From Prostheceraeus crozeri (Eukaryota > Platyhelminthes > Polycladida > Euryleptidae), in NCBI GenBank assembly GCA_907163375.1, contig CAJQUW010014764.1, positions 62,001 through 126,000 of the forward strand: DNA of 64,000 nucleotides, written 5' to 3'. This document shows positions 1 through 9,759 of the stretch, one piece after another (the stretch's first letter is position 1; each line of letters begins with the position of its first letter). The position numbers were made by a program, and so were the translations under genes. The notes under the pieces were generated by a model, which had not been told where the DNA came from, did not search any database, and saw only the letters and a program-made list of their open reading frames with translations.

Positions 1-159
1 AATTAATGGTAGAATTCCTCCATTCTTTTCCTCTTGAAATTTAATATTCTCGATCATTGGTCTACTTATGTAATACTTCTTTTTGTCAACCGTAATAGTT
101 TTCGGTGTATTTTTGTCAATGATGTTACGTAGTTTTAATTCAACCGTTTTATTATTCAT
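1..159 (-). CDS. Partial unknown gene at the window edge
   Basis: A minus-strand frame starts with ATG at 159-157 and stays open for 53 codons to the window edge. The peptide is rich in Lys, Ile and Asn, in keeping with the AT-rich codon use of its neighbours. It lies divergent from the gene at 335, with a repeat-bearing spacer between them. I do not recognise it. By position it could be a further structural or processing gene of the Polinton, but no motif supports that. Confidence 0.35.
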   Translation of the reverse strand, partial: MNNKTVELKLRNIIDKNTPKTITVDKKKYYISRPMIENIKFQEEKNGGILPLI

Positions 160-179
160 TTTTTAATAAAAAATTTATA

Positions 180-290
180 GTCTTGGGTTTTTCTAACCAA
201 TAGAGGCTTGTTCAGAGGCTTTAGCCGATCGGGCCAAAGGTCCTCAGGTTTCTAACCAATAGAACCTTGTTCAGAGGCTTAAGCCGATCA
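180..290. repeat. Twofold direct repeat, inverted copy near 2,100
   Basis: Two adjacent copies of a unit of about 45 bp (from about 189 and from about 249) share TTTCTAACCAATAGA and CTTGTTCAGAGGCTT followed by AGCCGATC. The same sequence returns in reverse complement at 2,068-2,160, just past the capsid gene, so the pair brackets the block 335-2079. The function is unknown. Confidence 0.75.
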
Positions 291-334
291 TAAACGTAAA
301 TATTTTTCCCAAAAGTCAAATTTAAGCTTAAAAA

Positions 335-769
335 ATGCCGATAATTTATAAACACAATCTTAAACATTTTGCTTCAAATAATAAAATGTCTAATGAACCA
401 TCTATGAAACCTGTGTACCATTATGACAGTGTAGAAACTGTTCAAACAGAAGGAGCTGGCAACTTTTCTGGTATCGGAAGTATCGTTAACTTGATTAAAA
501 ATAATAAAGATTTGATTTCATCTGCTGCTAAAGGAGCGGCTGCTATAGGTAGTACAGCTAGTGCCATATCGAATGCTGTTAAGTCACAAAACGAATTAAA
601 GCAACTAGAAGTTATTCGCAAACTTAGGAATGATGCAAAAGAAATGCAAAAAGACAAAAAGCTCTCAGAAGAAACAAAAAACAAAATTGCTAAATTAGCG
701 AAGATGGAAAGTAAACATGATGAAAAAACAATTGAAGAAATGAGAGGAAATGGTCTTGCAAAATTCTAG
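335..769 (+). CDS. Small Ala/Gly-rich protein of the Polinton, unknown function
   Basis: The 144-residue frame starts with ATG at 335. Residues about 43-83 are rich in Gly, Ala, Ser and Ile and form an amphipathic or weakly hydrophobic stretch. The C-terminal half (about 86-138) is a highly charged Lys/Glu helix with coiled-coil character. The gene sits directly upstream of the major capsid gene on the same strand, and a TATA-like box separates the two. Small glycine-rich, membrane-active or core-type virion proteins often lie next to capsid genes in Polintons and adenovirus-like elements, so a minor virion role is possible. I cannot assign a family. The frame looks whole. Confidence 0.55.
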   Translation: MPIIYKHNLKHFASNNKMSNEPSMKPVYHYDSVETVQTEGAGNFSGIGSIVNLIKNNKDLISSAAKGAAAIGSTASAISNAVKSQNELKQLEVIRKLRNDAKEMQKDKKLSEETKNKIAKLAKMESKHDEKTIEEMRGNGLAKF

Positions 770-819
770 TAATATTCTAGCATCCCCCGTTTGTCAGTTA
801 TAATCAAAAAAAGAATGAC

Positions 820-827
820 TATATAAG
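820..827 (+). promoter_or_regulatory. TATA-like box before the capsid gene
   Basis: TATATAAG lies about 30-40 bp before the capsid reading frame and just after the upstream gene. Its spacing suits a core promoter for the capsid transcript. This is inference from sequence only. Confidence 0.4.
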
Positions 828-859
828 AGTTGCTATGAAACCCCGGTTCTTCAGGAAGA

Positions 860-2079
860 GTGAATACTGGAGGTGATTTAATTTTTGAAGTTGATAATCA
901 GCAAAGTTATTTATATTTACCCGATTCATTTTTACACTGTGAATATTCTCTATATTCTGATGCTAATTTTACAACACCATTACCTGCTACGGATAATATT
1001 ACATTAGAAAACAATTTCTTCCCAAGATTATTTACACAAATGCGTTTAGATGTTGCAACACAAAATATAGAAACAATAAGTGATTCACCTGGTATTATTG
1101 ATTCGATGCTTCGACTTGTTACAATAGGTGAAAATACTAAAATGCATGAAATCGAAGGATGGTTTCCAGATAATAATGATGATATAATTATAGATGATTT
1201 AACTCACGCTGGAACAGACGCAGCAGGAATTGCGAAAGATGTAGAACAAATTGCAAAACATTTAAATAAAAAAATAATAATGCATATAAAGAAAGACGTA
1301 ATTTTAATAATAAAAGTAAACAAACAATTGATTGGTCATTGTCTCCATTATTCGGGTATTTAGATTACAACAAAATATCATATCAATTAAAATTCAAATT
1401 AATAATTCATCGCACTGTAAATAATGAATCAATATTTTATGGAAAGGCTGGGAAGAAAGCATATTTAAAAAGTGATAGATTTGAATGGTGGATCAAGCAC
1501 ATTACTCCTTGTTTAGAGGTTGAATTACCTATTACGAAACGATTAAATACTAATAAACCAATTCCAGTAAGTTTTATGAAGCGTACTGCGAGTTCAGTCA
1601 CTTTTACTGAACAAAGATTTAACTGGCATTTCACAAGGACATCGAATACTCCAAGATATTTTTTACTCACTTTTCAAAAGAATGAAACTCCTAGTTTTGA
1701 TAAGAACAATAGTCTTTTCCATATTAATTCAATTAGAAGTTTACAAATTTCATTAAATCAAACACGTTATCCTATCGATCCATTAAGATTTGATAGCTCA
1801 AATAATCAATTCATGGAAGGATATGACGCTTATAGAAATCTGTGTCGAGAATTTGGAGTTGAAGCACAATTAAATCCTATAGATTGGAAGAATTTATATC
1901 CTGTTTTCTGTTTTGATTTAAGTGCACAATCTGAAGATATTATCAAGACTGGTTGTGATGTGACAATTAATATTGAAAAGACAAATTCCACAACATCATT
2001 GATGGCTTATGATTTATTGCTAGAAGATGTAGAATATTCAATTGAAATTCTTAACGGAAAAATGGTTAGGATCGGCTAA
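860..2079 (+). pseudogene. MCP: Polinton major capsid protein (double jelly roll), broken
   Basis: The region encodes a protein resembling the hexon-like double-jelly-roll capsid protein of Polintons, often listed in invertebrate databases under F54H12.2-like names. The N-terminal part has the family pattern of a short strand-rich start, then the NNFFPRLFTQMRLDV stretch. The C-terminal part has the Tyr-Pro-x-x-Phe-Asp-x-Ser strand and a Thr-rich TTSLMAYDLLLEDVEY ending. In related elements this protein forms the capsid shell with the penton protein encoded on the other strand at 9,760-10,470. The start is uncertain. The copy is a fossil with one or two breaks. The last codons overlap the inverted repeat at 2,068. 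Confidence 0.8.
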
Positions 2080-2160
2080 AGCAAGGGGACCTTTGATCTG
2101 ATCGGCTAAAGCCTCTGAACAAAGTTCTATAGGTTAGTAACCTGAGGACCTTTGGTCTGA
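2068..2160. repeat. Inverted copy of the 180-290 repeat
   Basis: ATCGGCTAAAGCCTCTGAAC, followed after a short gap by CCTGAGGACCTTTGG, is the reverse complement of the repeat at 180-290 with a few changes. It fills the spacer between the capsid gene and the convergent fibre-like gene and overlaps the capsid C-terminus. It may act as a shared 3'-end signal or be a small mobile repeat. Confidence 0.75.
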
Positions 2161-2899
2161 TTAAGATTTACGTGTATGAATGGACAACAACTTCGTGATA
2201 ACTTTATTAATATTCTGTTGCACTTTATCTATTGCGTCAAGCAGCGTGTGATGTACTTTAATTTCTTTGCTATTAACTTGCATTTTCTCCTGGTTAATCT
2301 TCAACGCCGTTTTAAGAGCATTCAATTGTGTTTTATCACTAACCTTTTGATTAAGTGTTTTTACTTCATTTATCATTTTATTCATGAACTTCACTTGTTG
2401 TGTAATTCTGGTACTCAATTCGTCAACACTTTTTTGGAATGTAGATTGCAGTTGTTGCAACTGTTGTAATAATTTTTGATTCTTTTCAGTAACTTTGACT
2501 AACTCTTCTTTCAGTTGTTTATTTTGATTTGTATTCTTTATAATGGCACCCCTTAAAGTTATTGATAATAGGATTACAATCTTTGACTGTTCTGTTATTT
2601 TTTTTATGAAGTGTTGATATATCTACTTCTAGATCTTTATTCTTGTTATCAAGTTTTAATAATTTTTTTGTAAATGATTTGTCATTAAGTTTTTGCAACT
2701 CCAATTCATTTATTAGTGGAGCCACCTGTCTATCAACATATTCTTTATTTGCTAATTCAGTATTTTGTTGTGGAAGAATGGAAAGATGTAACGGTCCTGT
2801 CAAAACGTCTCCAGTTTTCATGATATAGTTGTCTAGGTCTATGTCTGATTCTTGATTATTTGAAATGTAAGCACCTCCTCCAACATTTGTCAACATCAT
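2161..2899 (-). pseudogene. Fibre-like coiled-coil protein of the Polinton, broken
   Basis: The start is the double ATG at 2,899-2,894. Residues about 27-57 contain MKTGDVLTGPLHL followed by ELANKEYVDRQ, the pattern that recurs in phage and viral tail-fibre and receptor-binding proteins, where a 'GDxMTGxL ... KxYVD' block precedes a trimeric coiled coil. The rest of the region is dominated by Leu, Lys, Gln and Ile heptads, as expected for a long trimeric stalk. I infer an attachment fibre or spike of the virion. The gene is divergent from the zinc-finger gene, with only 17 bp between the two start codons, and convergent with the capsid gene. It is a fossil with about one break. Confidence 0.5.
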
Positions 2900-2916
2900 T
2901 TTTTCTGTTTAAAAAT

Positions 2917-3590
2917 ATGTTATCTAACGAGGAATTTGAAGCCCCACGTTCCGAAGAAGGAGTTGACGCTTTGCGTCTCGGCATCGAAGATGCAGTTGGT
3001 GGAGCCAAGTTTCTATCCAACAAAGTTGGCAGAACCAAGGTTCTATGTGAAATCTGTAATGCGGCATTCCATAACAAAGCATTATTAAATAAGCATGTGA
3101 AAGTAGTACATACAAGTGCATCTCCAGTACATGCAACAGCATCTCCAGTACATGCAACAGCACACCCAGTGCAACACTTACAACACTTACAACAACAAAT
3201 GCTACAACAACAAATACTACAACAACAAATGCTAGAACAGTTGCAACCAGTAAAAAAACGTGTGCTGAATGTGGAAAAGACATAACATCTAAGAATTTTG
3301 CACGTCATCAAAAAAGATGTCAATTACCAACACAACCAAAAATAAAAGATAGACAATGTTTGAATTGTAATAAATATTTCACTGCCCAGGGTTTTACTAA
3401 TCATTCTAAGTCATGTACAATTAACACACGTAAATGTACTAGTTGTGAAATTCTTAAACCCAAAACAGAATTTTATGACAGCAAATACCAATGTAAAGAA
3501 TGCTTAAAAGCACAAGTGAGATGTAATAACTGTAACAAAGTTGTAATGAAGAGAAACTTCGCACGTCATGTAACAATTTGTCATGAGTAA
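2917..3590 (+). pseudogene. C2H2-type zinc-finger protein with Gln-rich repeat
   Basis: The ATG at 2,917 opens an acidic N-terminus, followed by a C2H2 finger (Cys-x2-Cys before AAFHNKALLNKHVKVVH). Next come a short Thr/Ala/Ser/Pro-His repeat (ASPVHAT units) and a Gln/Leu-rich tract built from QQQ, Met and Leu. The downstream part has further Cys-x2-Cys and His-x-Cys pairs, near 3,360-3,420, 3,440-3,510 and 3,525-3,580. It may bind DNA or serve as a viral regulator. It is fossil-like, with about one break. A 38-bp motif in its N-terminal region recurs near 4,511. The product name is structural only. Confidence 0.5.
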
Positions 3591-3610
3591 TTAACTTTTG
3601 TATCTCTAAT

Positions 3611-3998
3611 AGTCCGGAGGTCAAGTCCATGAAGTTACTTGAATCTCTTGTCTTCTTTTAAGCCTCGGACTAAATAGAATGATTGATAGATTGGTAGATT
3701 GATTGATTGATTTCCGTAATAGTCCGGAGGTCAAGTCCATACACTCACTTGAATCTCTTGTCTTCTTTTAAGCTTCGGACAGTCCGACACTCACTTGGGT
3801 CTCTTGTCTTCTTTTAAGCTTCGGACAGTCCATACACTCACTTGAGTCCCTTACCCTCTTTTAAGCTTCGGACAGTCCGACACTCACTTGAGTGCCTTGC
3901 CTTCATTAAGCCTCAGACTAAATAGACCGTAGTAGTCCGGAGGTCCTATAGAGGTATAAAACACTCAAAGGAGTGTCGGACTAGTCTGGAGTCTGAAG
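3611..3998. repeat. Minisatellite with CACTTGAATCTCTTGTCTTC units
   Basis: About five degenerate copies of a unit of 45-60 bp run from AGTCCGGAGGTCAAGTCC through a CTTGTCTTCTTTTAAGC core to TTCGGAC. Copies begin near 3,611, 3,721, 3,781, 3,827 and 3,874. An ATTGATAG-type microsatellite separates the first two. The tail near 3,971-3,998 contains the GTCGGAC core in another orientation, giving hairpin potential. No gene is seen here. Confidence 0.8.
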
Positions 3999-4032
3999 CA
4001 TTTTTTCTCATATAAAAAATAGGAAAAAAGAA

Positions 4033-4164
4033 ATGAATATAGAAAATAGAGCTACACTAGATGTTATACGAACAGGAATTAGTGATTTTCGAGATGTACT
4101 GAAAAATGTAAAACCTTTAGTTGATGATGCTAAGAATACAATAAGTGATATAAAACCATTATGA
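4033..4164 (+). CDS. Short 43-residue peptide, unknown
   Basis: ATG at 4,033 opens 43 codons ending in TGA at 4,162-4,164. The peptide is helical and charged, with no Cys and no membrane segment. It lies in the AT-rich gap between the minisatellite and the next gene on the same strand. Polintons and adenovirus-like elements often carry such small virion or core peptides, but there is no family signal and it could be chance. Confidence 0.3.
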   Translation: MNIENRATLDVIRTGISDFRDVLKNVKPLVDDAKNTISDIKPL

Positions 4165-4199
4165 AATAATAAATTATTTTTAAAAAAATAAATAAAATT

Positions 4200-4550
4200 A
4201 TGTCTATACATAATGACTACAGTCAGTATATCATCAAAGACATACCAGTGTTAAAAGATTATCATCATCCTATAAATCCTGTAAATTCAAAGAAAGAAGT
4301 TAAATTTCAGTACCATCATAAATACATAGAGTTCGTTAAAGACTACAAAATAAAACACGGTTTAAAACCACATATTAAAAATGGATACTTACCACCGTGT
4401 CTAAGAAGTTTCAGAGTATTTTTAGCGTATAATATTTTATGGTGGTTGGTTAAGAAAGAACATTTAACAGCTTACGATCTAAAGACGTTAAATGAATTAA
4501 ATATTCCCGTATATATCCAACGAAGTTGGCGGAACCGAGGTTCTATGTAA
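4200..4550 (+). CDS. Hypothetical 116-residue protein of the Polinton
   Basis: ATG at 4,200 starts a basic protein rich in Tyr, His and Lys, with one aromatic, hydrophobic stretch at residues about 76-84 (FLAYNILWW). It lies between the short peptide gene and the polymerase on the same strand, 58 bp before the latter. The last codons fall inside a short repeat also present in the zinc-finger gene near 3,011, so the present C-terminus may have been supplied by that repeat. I do not recognise the family. Confidence 0.4.
   Translation: MSIHNDYSQYIIKDIPVLKDYHHPINPVNSKKEVKFQYHHKYIEFVKDYKIKHGLKPHIKNGYLPPCLRSFRVFLAYNILWWLVKKEHLTAYDLKTLNELNIPVYIQRSWRNRGSM
4511..4549 (+). repeat. Copy of a 38-bp double-hairpin motif
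   Basis: This stretch repeats 3,011-3,048 with a few changes. It contains CCAACGAAGTTGG (5-bp stem) followed by GAACCGAGGTTC (5-bp stem). Both copies overlap the ends or linkers of reading frames. Confidence 0.65.
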
Positions 4551-5785
4551 AAACATAAATTTTTTTATAAAAAAGTAAAACATAAATGTTTTATTAAAAA
4601 AAGGTAAAATGGAGGAAGGTAACCTATATTGTAGGATATGTAAAAAACAGTTACAGACGCCTAGAGGTTACAAATCTCATTTAAAGAGTCGTTTGCATTT
4701 ACAGAATGTAGAACGACATAATACAAGTGATATAACGAGAATGAATGAATATATAAACTATCTAAAAACATTACCTACTGATATAGAAGTTAAAAGAGTA
4801 TTTGATGATTATTCACATTCAGAATATAAAAAAGTTTTTAGTGTAATAGATGAACCTGAAATAGATATAAAGTATTTATATGATGATCCCGAACAAAGTG
4901 ACATTTATGAGTATGATGAATCTGTCGAAACCGATGAAACTTTTTATGATATTCTATCCAACTTTTATAGTATATTTAGAAAATCTTTCAAATGTTATAT
5001 GAATGTAGAAGTACGTTACACAAAGACTGGACCTGATGGAAATATTGAAGAAATAGTACAAGGCCATTTCAGTAAAACACAAGAAATTCATAATGTAAAT
5101 AATATACAACCCATATTTGAAACAATGATAAATAAATTAAAAGATGCTATAACTGAAGCTCAGTTGCGTGAATCTGGTTGGAAGCTTGTTAGAATAGTAT
5201 CCAAGAAATTAGTAATTAATAAATATAAAAATAATACTGGAGGTAGTTACATACCCCTACCTTTCAGTTCACCACAAATAATTAACATACAAAACGACGA
5301 CAACTATTGTTTTCTGTGGAGTGTTATAGCACATTTGCATCCTGCACGATATCACAAAGAAAGACTAAGTCATTACAAAAAAGAAGAATACATAAATGAA
5401 TTTGATCTTTCTGATGGATTAGATGAATTTCCATATGATTATAATAAGCTAACAAAGTTTCATAAAAGAACAAACATACAATAGAAGTAAATGTTTTTGA
5501 ATTAAATGTGACGTATGTTTCTATTGGTGATGTTACTCCCTTATATCCCGGAGATATTGAAGTTAATAAAATTGTTTATAACAACTTTAAAAAATTTTAT
5601 TTGAATAACAAAAATTTATGCCAAACAGAAATAGTATACAATGAAAGAGGAAATTACATGCATCATAATATTATTTACAAAGGAAATGTAATATGTACTG
5701 AAAAATATGAAATTATAAAACATTGTCACCAATAATGATTAATCATAATAATTATAAAGGACGTGGTTTTACTTCTGGATATCAA

Positions 5786-6118
5786 CAGCAGTTACAGATG
5801 TTAGAACAGCAATATCAACAACAGTTACAGATGTTAGAACAGTTACAGATGTTAGAACAGCAATATCAACAACAGTTACAGATGCTACAGCAGCAATATC
5901 AACAACAGTTACAGATGTTACAGCAGCAATATCAACAGTTACAGATGTTAGAACAGCAATATCAACAACAGTTACAGATGTTAGAACAGCAATATCAACA
6001 ACAGTTACAGATGTTACAGCAGCAATATCAACAGTTACAGATGTTACAGCAATGATATCAACAACAGGTACAGATGCTACAGCAGCAATATCAACAACAG
6101 GTACAGATGTTAGAACAA
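5786..6118 (+). repeat. Gln-rich 30/33-bp coding minisatellite in the polymerase
   Basis: About ten units of 10-11 codons encode QQLQMLEQQYQ-like repeats, some lacking one Gln codon or carrying a shortened unit. The pattern predicts a helical, coiled-coil-like linker between the N-terminal block and the exonuclease. A shorter Gln/Leu/Met tract of the same flavour occurs in the zinc-finger gene near 3,180-3,250. Confidence 0.85.
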
Positions 6119-7086
6119 CCAGCACAAGCAAATATATTATGTTATAAAGAACATTACATATTGTGCAAAGATGTTTCTATATTTACAAAAACTTCAGATA
6201 ATGCTAATTTCCCCTGTCTTCAATGTATGATAAGTTTTAGAACTGAACAAGCATTGAATAATCACTTTGTAAATTGTCAAGAAAATGAAGCAGTCAGAAA
6301 TACGTTTCCAAAAGAAGATTATTTAGAATACAATAAATGGTATTTCAAAAATAAAGTACCCTTTACAATATATTGTGATTTTGAAGCATATAATGTCAAA
6401 ATTACAGAACAAAGTACTAGCAAGCATTTGTTTGAGCAGAAACCATTATGTTGGGGAATGTACATTCATTCAAATTACCCCGAATTATTTAAATCAGAAT
6501 ATTATCAGTACTATGGTGAGGACAGTGCTATAAAGTTTGTTAACACAATAGAAGAATTACAAGGACGTTTTTCAGAATTGCTTAAAACAAATAAACCAAT
6601 GCTTCCATTAACGTCTGAACAATTAGTGCAATTTAATAATGAAAAGAATTGTTATTACTGTGGTAAAGAATTTACAACTTATAAGCGAAGCGACGGTTCT
6701 GCCGACAAAGTAAAGGATCATGATCATCTAAATGGATTATATAGAGGTGCATCACATAATTCTTGTAATCTTAATGCAAAAAAATTTAGATATAACTTTG
6801 TTCCTTTATATTTCTACAATGGCTCTAAGTATGATTTCCATTTAATAATAAACGATTTATTTTCATCTGAAACATTACAGCAATTAAGAACAAACGTACT
6901 ATGTAAAACAGAAGAAGAATACTTTTCAATGCAATTTGGGAGTAGTATTAGAATATTAGATGCATTTAGATTTTTTACTCCTTATTCATTAGAGTTCATG
7001 GGAAAAACATTGAAACTTGAACAATGTAAATTATTAAGTAAATATAACTTGAAGCCTCTAAAAGGCATATTTCCATATGAATATTC

Positions 7087-7158
7087 AACCTGCGGTTCAC
7101 AGTCGAAGACTGATTTAACTGGAGATATAACCTGCGGTTCACAGTCGAAGACTGATAT
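7087..7158 (+). repeat. 42-bp direct repeat with hairpin inside the polymerase
   Basis: Two copies offset by exactly 42 bp (14 codons) share AACCTGCGGTTCACAGTCG and continue into AAGACTGAT. Each holds the palindrome CAGTC-GAA-GACTG. The duplication keeps the reading frame and lies between the Exo II and Exo III motifs. Confidence 0.8.
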
Positions 7159-8937
7159 AAATAGAATAAATGAAATAATGCAAGAACAACAACTTCCTTC
7201 ACGTGACAAATTTAAAACAACATTAAAACAATCACAACTGTCTGAAGAAGATTATGCAGAAGCTGAAAAGAATTGGAAAGAGTTAAATTGTAGAACAATG
7301 TATGATTATACAATGAAATATCTTCAGATAGATGTATTAATATTAGCTGATCTATTTGAAAACTTTCGTGATATGTGTATCGAATATTACGGAATAGATC
7401 CATGTTATTGCTATTCTACACCAGGTTTAACATGGTTAGCAGGATTGAAATTTACTGATATTAAACTTAAATACTATAAAGAAAGTTCTTACGATAAATT
7501 GTTATTCTTTGAATCTGGAATTAGAGGTGGAGTTTCATCAGTTTTAGGTAATAGATATGTTAAATGTTATAACAAGAAAGTAAACCCACAAGAATATGGA
7601 ATAATGAAACCTTTGTCACTAGAGGAGAAAGAAAATATATTAGAAATTTTTCGAACGAAACGAGAAGGAGTAGAACGTGAAAATGCAATTGATGAGTTTA
7701 TGAGAGAAAACTATTTGTTATATTATGATTTTAATAGCTTATATTCTTCTTGCATTATACAAGAATTGCCTACAGGTGAAATGGAATGGAGTGGTAATGA
7801 TAAGTACGAACGACCTATTGAAGATGGATATGGTTACGTATAAGAAGTTGATTTACGATACCCTGATGAAATAAAAGATACAACAAAATATTTTCCATTC
7901 TGTCCTGAAAATAAAATACCTAATATAGATGATTTTACAGATTATCAAAAGTCTATATTACCTAAAAAATACAGACCAACAAAGAAACTCATGTTAACAC
8001 AAAGTAATAAAGAAAAGTATGTTGTTGAAGGAAGAATGTTAGATTGGTATTTAGATCATGGAATGATTCTCACTAAAATACACCGAAAATTAGTATATAA
8101 GAAATGTAAGTGGTTAAAAAATTAAATAGAATTTAATATTGAAAAACGTAAAATAGCTAAGAGAAATAAAGATGATTTTGGAAACGTATTCTTTAAATTA
8201 ATGAATAACGCATTTTATGGTAAAACTTTAGAAAATGTACGTAATAGACAAAATATTGAAATAGTTTATAATAAAGATCGATTTCAAAATTTAACTAGGA
8301 AACCAACTTATAAAAGAACTACTAGATTTAATGATAATCTGTGTGCTGTACATCTAAGAAGAAGCATTGTAAAACATGACAAGTTTAATTTTATAGGATT
8401 TACTATATTAGAACTAGCTAAACTATCTATGTACAATTTTATATATGATCATTTAGCACCTGCTTATGGTCGGAACTATAAACTACACTTTACAGATACC
8501 GATTCTGTTTTCTTAGAATTAACAATACCGTATAATTCTTCACTTGATGAAGAAATTAATAAAATAAAAGATATCATTCATCCTTCTGATTTATGTAAAG
8601 TAAAAGATGAACTAGAAGGAAATGAAGAGTACATAACAGAAGCTGTATTTCTAAAAGCCAAATGTTATTGTTATAATATAAAGTCTAAAACATCTAAAAC
8701 ATTAAAAGGAATTTCAAAAGCATCAATAGCTAAACAAATAACATTTCAAGATTATAAGAAGGCATTGTTTAATAATGAAATAAAATCAACATGTAATTAT
8801 AGACTTAATTCAAAGAAACATAAAATGTACTTAAAAAAGGAACATAAATTAGCATTAGATCCATTTGATGATAAAAGAAAGATTTTACCTGATGGAATAA
8901 GTACTGTACCTTTTTAATTTTTTAAACATCTAGTCAG

Positions 8938-8982
8938 AGAACAATTGTTCGATTCAGAGTTTTACTCTGTGAACAAATGTTC
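8938..8982. terminator. Hairpin between convergent polymerase and ATPase genes
   Basis: A 5-bp stem with loop (CAGAG-TTTTA-CTCTG, 8,955-8,969) is flanked by the palindromes GAACAATTGTTC and GAACAAATGTTC. It fills the 44-bp gap where the polymerase and ATPase genes converge. It may mark transcript ends for both. The evidence is structural only. Confidence 0.35.
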
Positions 8983-9738
8983 AATAACTCTATCATGTAC
9001 TTTTTTATCAATATTGATTGTAATAAATCCATAATCGTTTGACCAAGCAATACTGCAAGATTGTTTAAAATCATCTTTATCTCTTATACATAAGTCTCTT
9101 AACAAATCACTTAGGTTTCTTGAATTAATTTCAAAAAGCATAAAAATATTAGCATTCTTTCTAATAACGCTGCCATCTAGTGAATACATGCTTTGTGTCA
9201 AATAAAACACACTACAGTGATTGTGTCGACCTCTTGTAAAATAATTTCTCTGAACTGCCTGATCTTTGTCATTAACACAATCATCAAACACAACACAATG
9301 TTTTCTCGTTTTATTTAGTTTACTAGAATCTTGCATATTACCACTATCATCTATTAGTTGTATCGATATGTGTTTACTTTTATTGGGTTCTACTAGTTGT
9401 TCATTTTTCGCTGCTTCTTCACACCAAGAACTTATTTCTTCTTCATACTCCGATTTTTCATATTCTTCAAACAGTGAAGCTATAGCTGATTTGGTAAGAT
9501 TATTTTCAAAACCATATTTCAAGAATTGGTAAATAGGTTGGTCTGCTGTTGTTGCATAAATAATAAGATTGTTATAATCCAAAAAGTTTGGTGTCGTGAG
9601 AATTTTAAATAATAGATACGTTTTCCCACAACCTGATCTACCACAGATAACTGCTAAAACCTTACTGGATAGGTTTGGATGATGATTGAATTTCACTTTC
9701 TTGTTTAGTGGAGATTTTACAGAAGTGTTTTCACTCAT
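8962..9738 (-). CDS. FtsK/HerA-type genome-packaging ATPase
   Basis: This 258-residue protein has a Walker A motif GRSGCGKT at residues 33-40 and a Walker B motif CVVFDDC at about 148-154, with the basic NYFTRGRHNHCSVFYLTQS block after it. This is the order seen in Polinton and adintovirus packaging ATPases (A32-like), which pump the DNA into the preformed capsid. The length is typical. It is the last of a run of minus-strand virion genes and converges on the polymerase gene. The frame looks whole, unlike most neighbours. The start at 9,738 gives the expected short N-terminus before the P-loop. Confidence 0.88.
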   Translation of the reverse strand: MSENTSVKSPLNKKVKFNHHPNLSSKVLAVICGRSGCGKTYLLFKILTTPNFLDYNNLIIYATTADQPIYQFLKYGFENNLTKSAIASLFEEYEKSEYEEEISSWCEEAAKNEQLVEPNKSKHISIQLIDDSGNMQDSSKLNKTRKHCVVFDDCVNDKDQAVQRNYFTRGRHNHCSVFYLTQSMYSLDGSVIRKNANIFMLFEINSRNLSDLLRDLCIRDKDDFKQSCSIAWSNDYGFITINIDKKVHDRVIEHLFTE

Positions 9739-9759
9739 TTTTTAAGTCAATATTTTGAA

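Larger units (their letters stand above)
4609..8917 (+). pseudogene. polB: Protein-primed family B DNA polymerase of the Polinton, broken
   Basis: The product would replicate the element by protein priming. Its N-terminus has a C2H2 finger (Cys8, Cys11, His24, His30), then the Polinton-type block ending in the CFLWSVIAHLHP motif near 5,310. A Gln-rich repeat linker follows (5,786-6,118). The exonuclease motifs are CDFEAY near 6,376 (Exo I), YNGSKYDFHL near 6,820 (Exo II) and YLQIDVLILAD near 7,320 (Exo III). A Cys-x2-Cys, DHDH and NSCN insert near 6,650-6,780 resembles an HNH or endonuclease VII zinc site. The polymerase motifs are YDFNSLYSS near 7,725 (A), NAFYGKTLENVR near 8,206 (B) and TDTDS near 8,495 (C). 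The catalytic residues seen agree with an active family. The copy is a fossil with about four breaks. Confidence 0.88.

Noticed and set aside
5769-6131. Minus-strand Val/Thr/Ala-rich frame
   Set aside because: It is the antisense shadow of the Gln-rich minisatellite in the polymerase.
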